Shown here: positions 49,450 through 49,477 of the stretch, one piece after another
Layout: each line of letters opens with the position of its first letter
How positions within the stretch are numbered: position 1 is the first letter of the stretch
Source of the DNA: Candidatus Paceibacter sp.
GTDB taxonomy: Bacteria > Patescibacteriota > Minisyncoccia > UBA6257 > JAGOQP01
NCBI GenBank assembly: GCA_020724905.1
Contig: DYGB01000002.1
Span: 93,425-142,901, forward strand
Reading direction: 5' to 3'
Length of the DNA stretch: 49,477 nucleotides
The notes under the pieces: generated by a model
Told to the model about the DNA's origin: nothing
Seen by the model: the letters and a program-made list of their open reading frames with translations, nothing else
Databases searched by the model: none
Position numbers and translations under genes: made by a program

Positions 49450-49477
49450 TTTTATTGGTAGTTTATAAAATTGGCGG

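Noticed and set aside
1-49477. CRISPR arrays, rRNA genes, insertion sequences
   Set aside because: No regularly spaced repeats, no rRNA-like sequence and no transposase were seen.

Overview
The window looks like part of the chromosome of a Candidate Phyla Radiation bacterium, most likely a Parcubacteria-type (Patescibacteria) lineage. The evidence is a low-GC, tightly packed genome; a complete run of ribosomal protein genes from which rpmD (L30) is missing; a shortened alanyl-tRNA synthetase and RNA polymerase alpha subunit; tRNA synthetase and primase variants of the CPR style; and many proteins with no obvious family. Almost every gene is on the minus strand, so transcription runs from high to low coordinates.

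From 38.4 kb down to 22.5 kb lies one nearly gapless run: an MscS channel, a MacA-like adaptor, an ABC ATPase and two paralogous permeases, an Smr nuclease, a DNA alkyltransferase, superoxide dismutase, pterin-4a-carbinolamine dehydratase, a Gmad2/GerMN envelope protein, dnaG, rpoD (with a histone-H1-like lysine tail), alaS, a putative PilM/FtsA-fold protein and a membrane protein with a baseplate-J-like region. From 22.45 to 17.7 kb follows infA-rpmJ-rpsM-rpsK-rpsD-rpoA-rplQ, a Phd-like small protein, tuf and rpsJ. A self-contained orphan gene with its own consensus promoter and terminator then interrupts the S10 region. From 16.9 kb the remaining S10 and spc genes continue from a strong promoter into secY, adk, map, a GT2 glycosyltransferase, greA, lysS, serS, an FtsQ-like gene and a DUF3800 gene. 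The alpha-operon block therefore lies upstream of S10/spc, a rearrangement of the usual bacterial order.

Between 38.4 and 40.5 kb is a small regulatory stretch: a DUF1761 membrane protein (the only complete plus-strand gene), a cupin, a candidate small RNA, lexA and a membrane-anchored orphan. The candidate RNA, a similar cassette at the left end of the window, and the lexA promoter all carry a TTATCCACT box at or just upstream of the -35.

From 40.6 to 49.45 kb lies an accessory, probably horizontally acquired, defence island. Its order of transcription is: a 99-aa anchored orphan, a small possibly winged-helix protein, a type III Mod methyltransferase, an OLD-family ATPase/TOPRIM protein, the type III Res helicase-nuclease, a soluble orphan and a small membrane protein in ATGA overlap, and a DpnI-family PD-(D/E)XK nuclease. 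A broken paralog of the 99-aa gene closes the other end. The mod-OLD-res core with its overlaps is the strongest candidate for an undescribed composite defence system.
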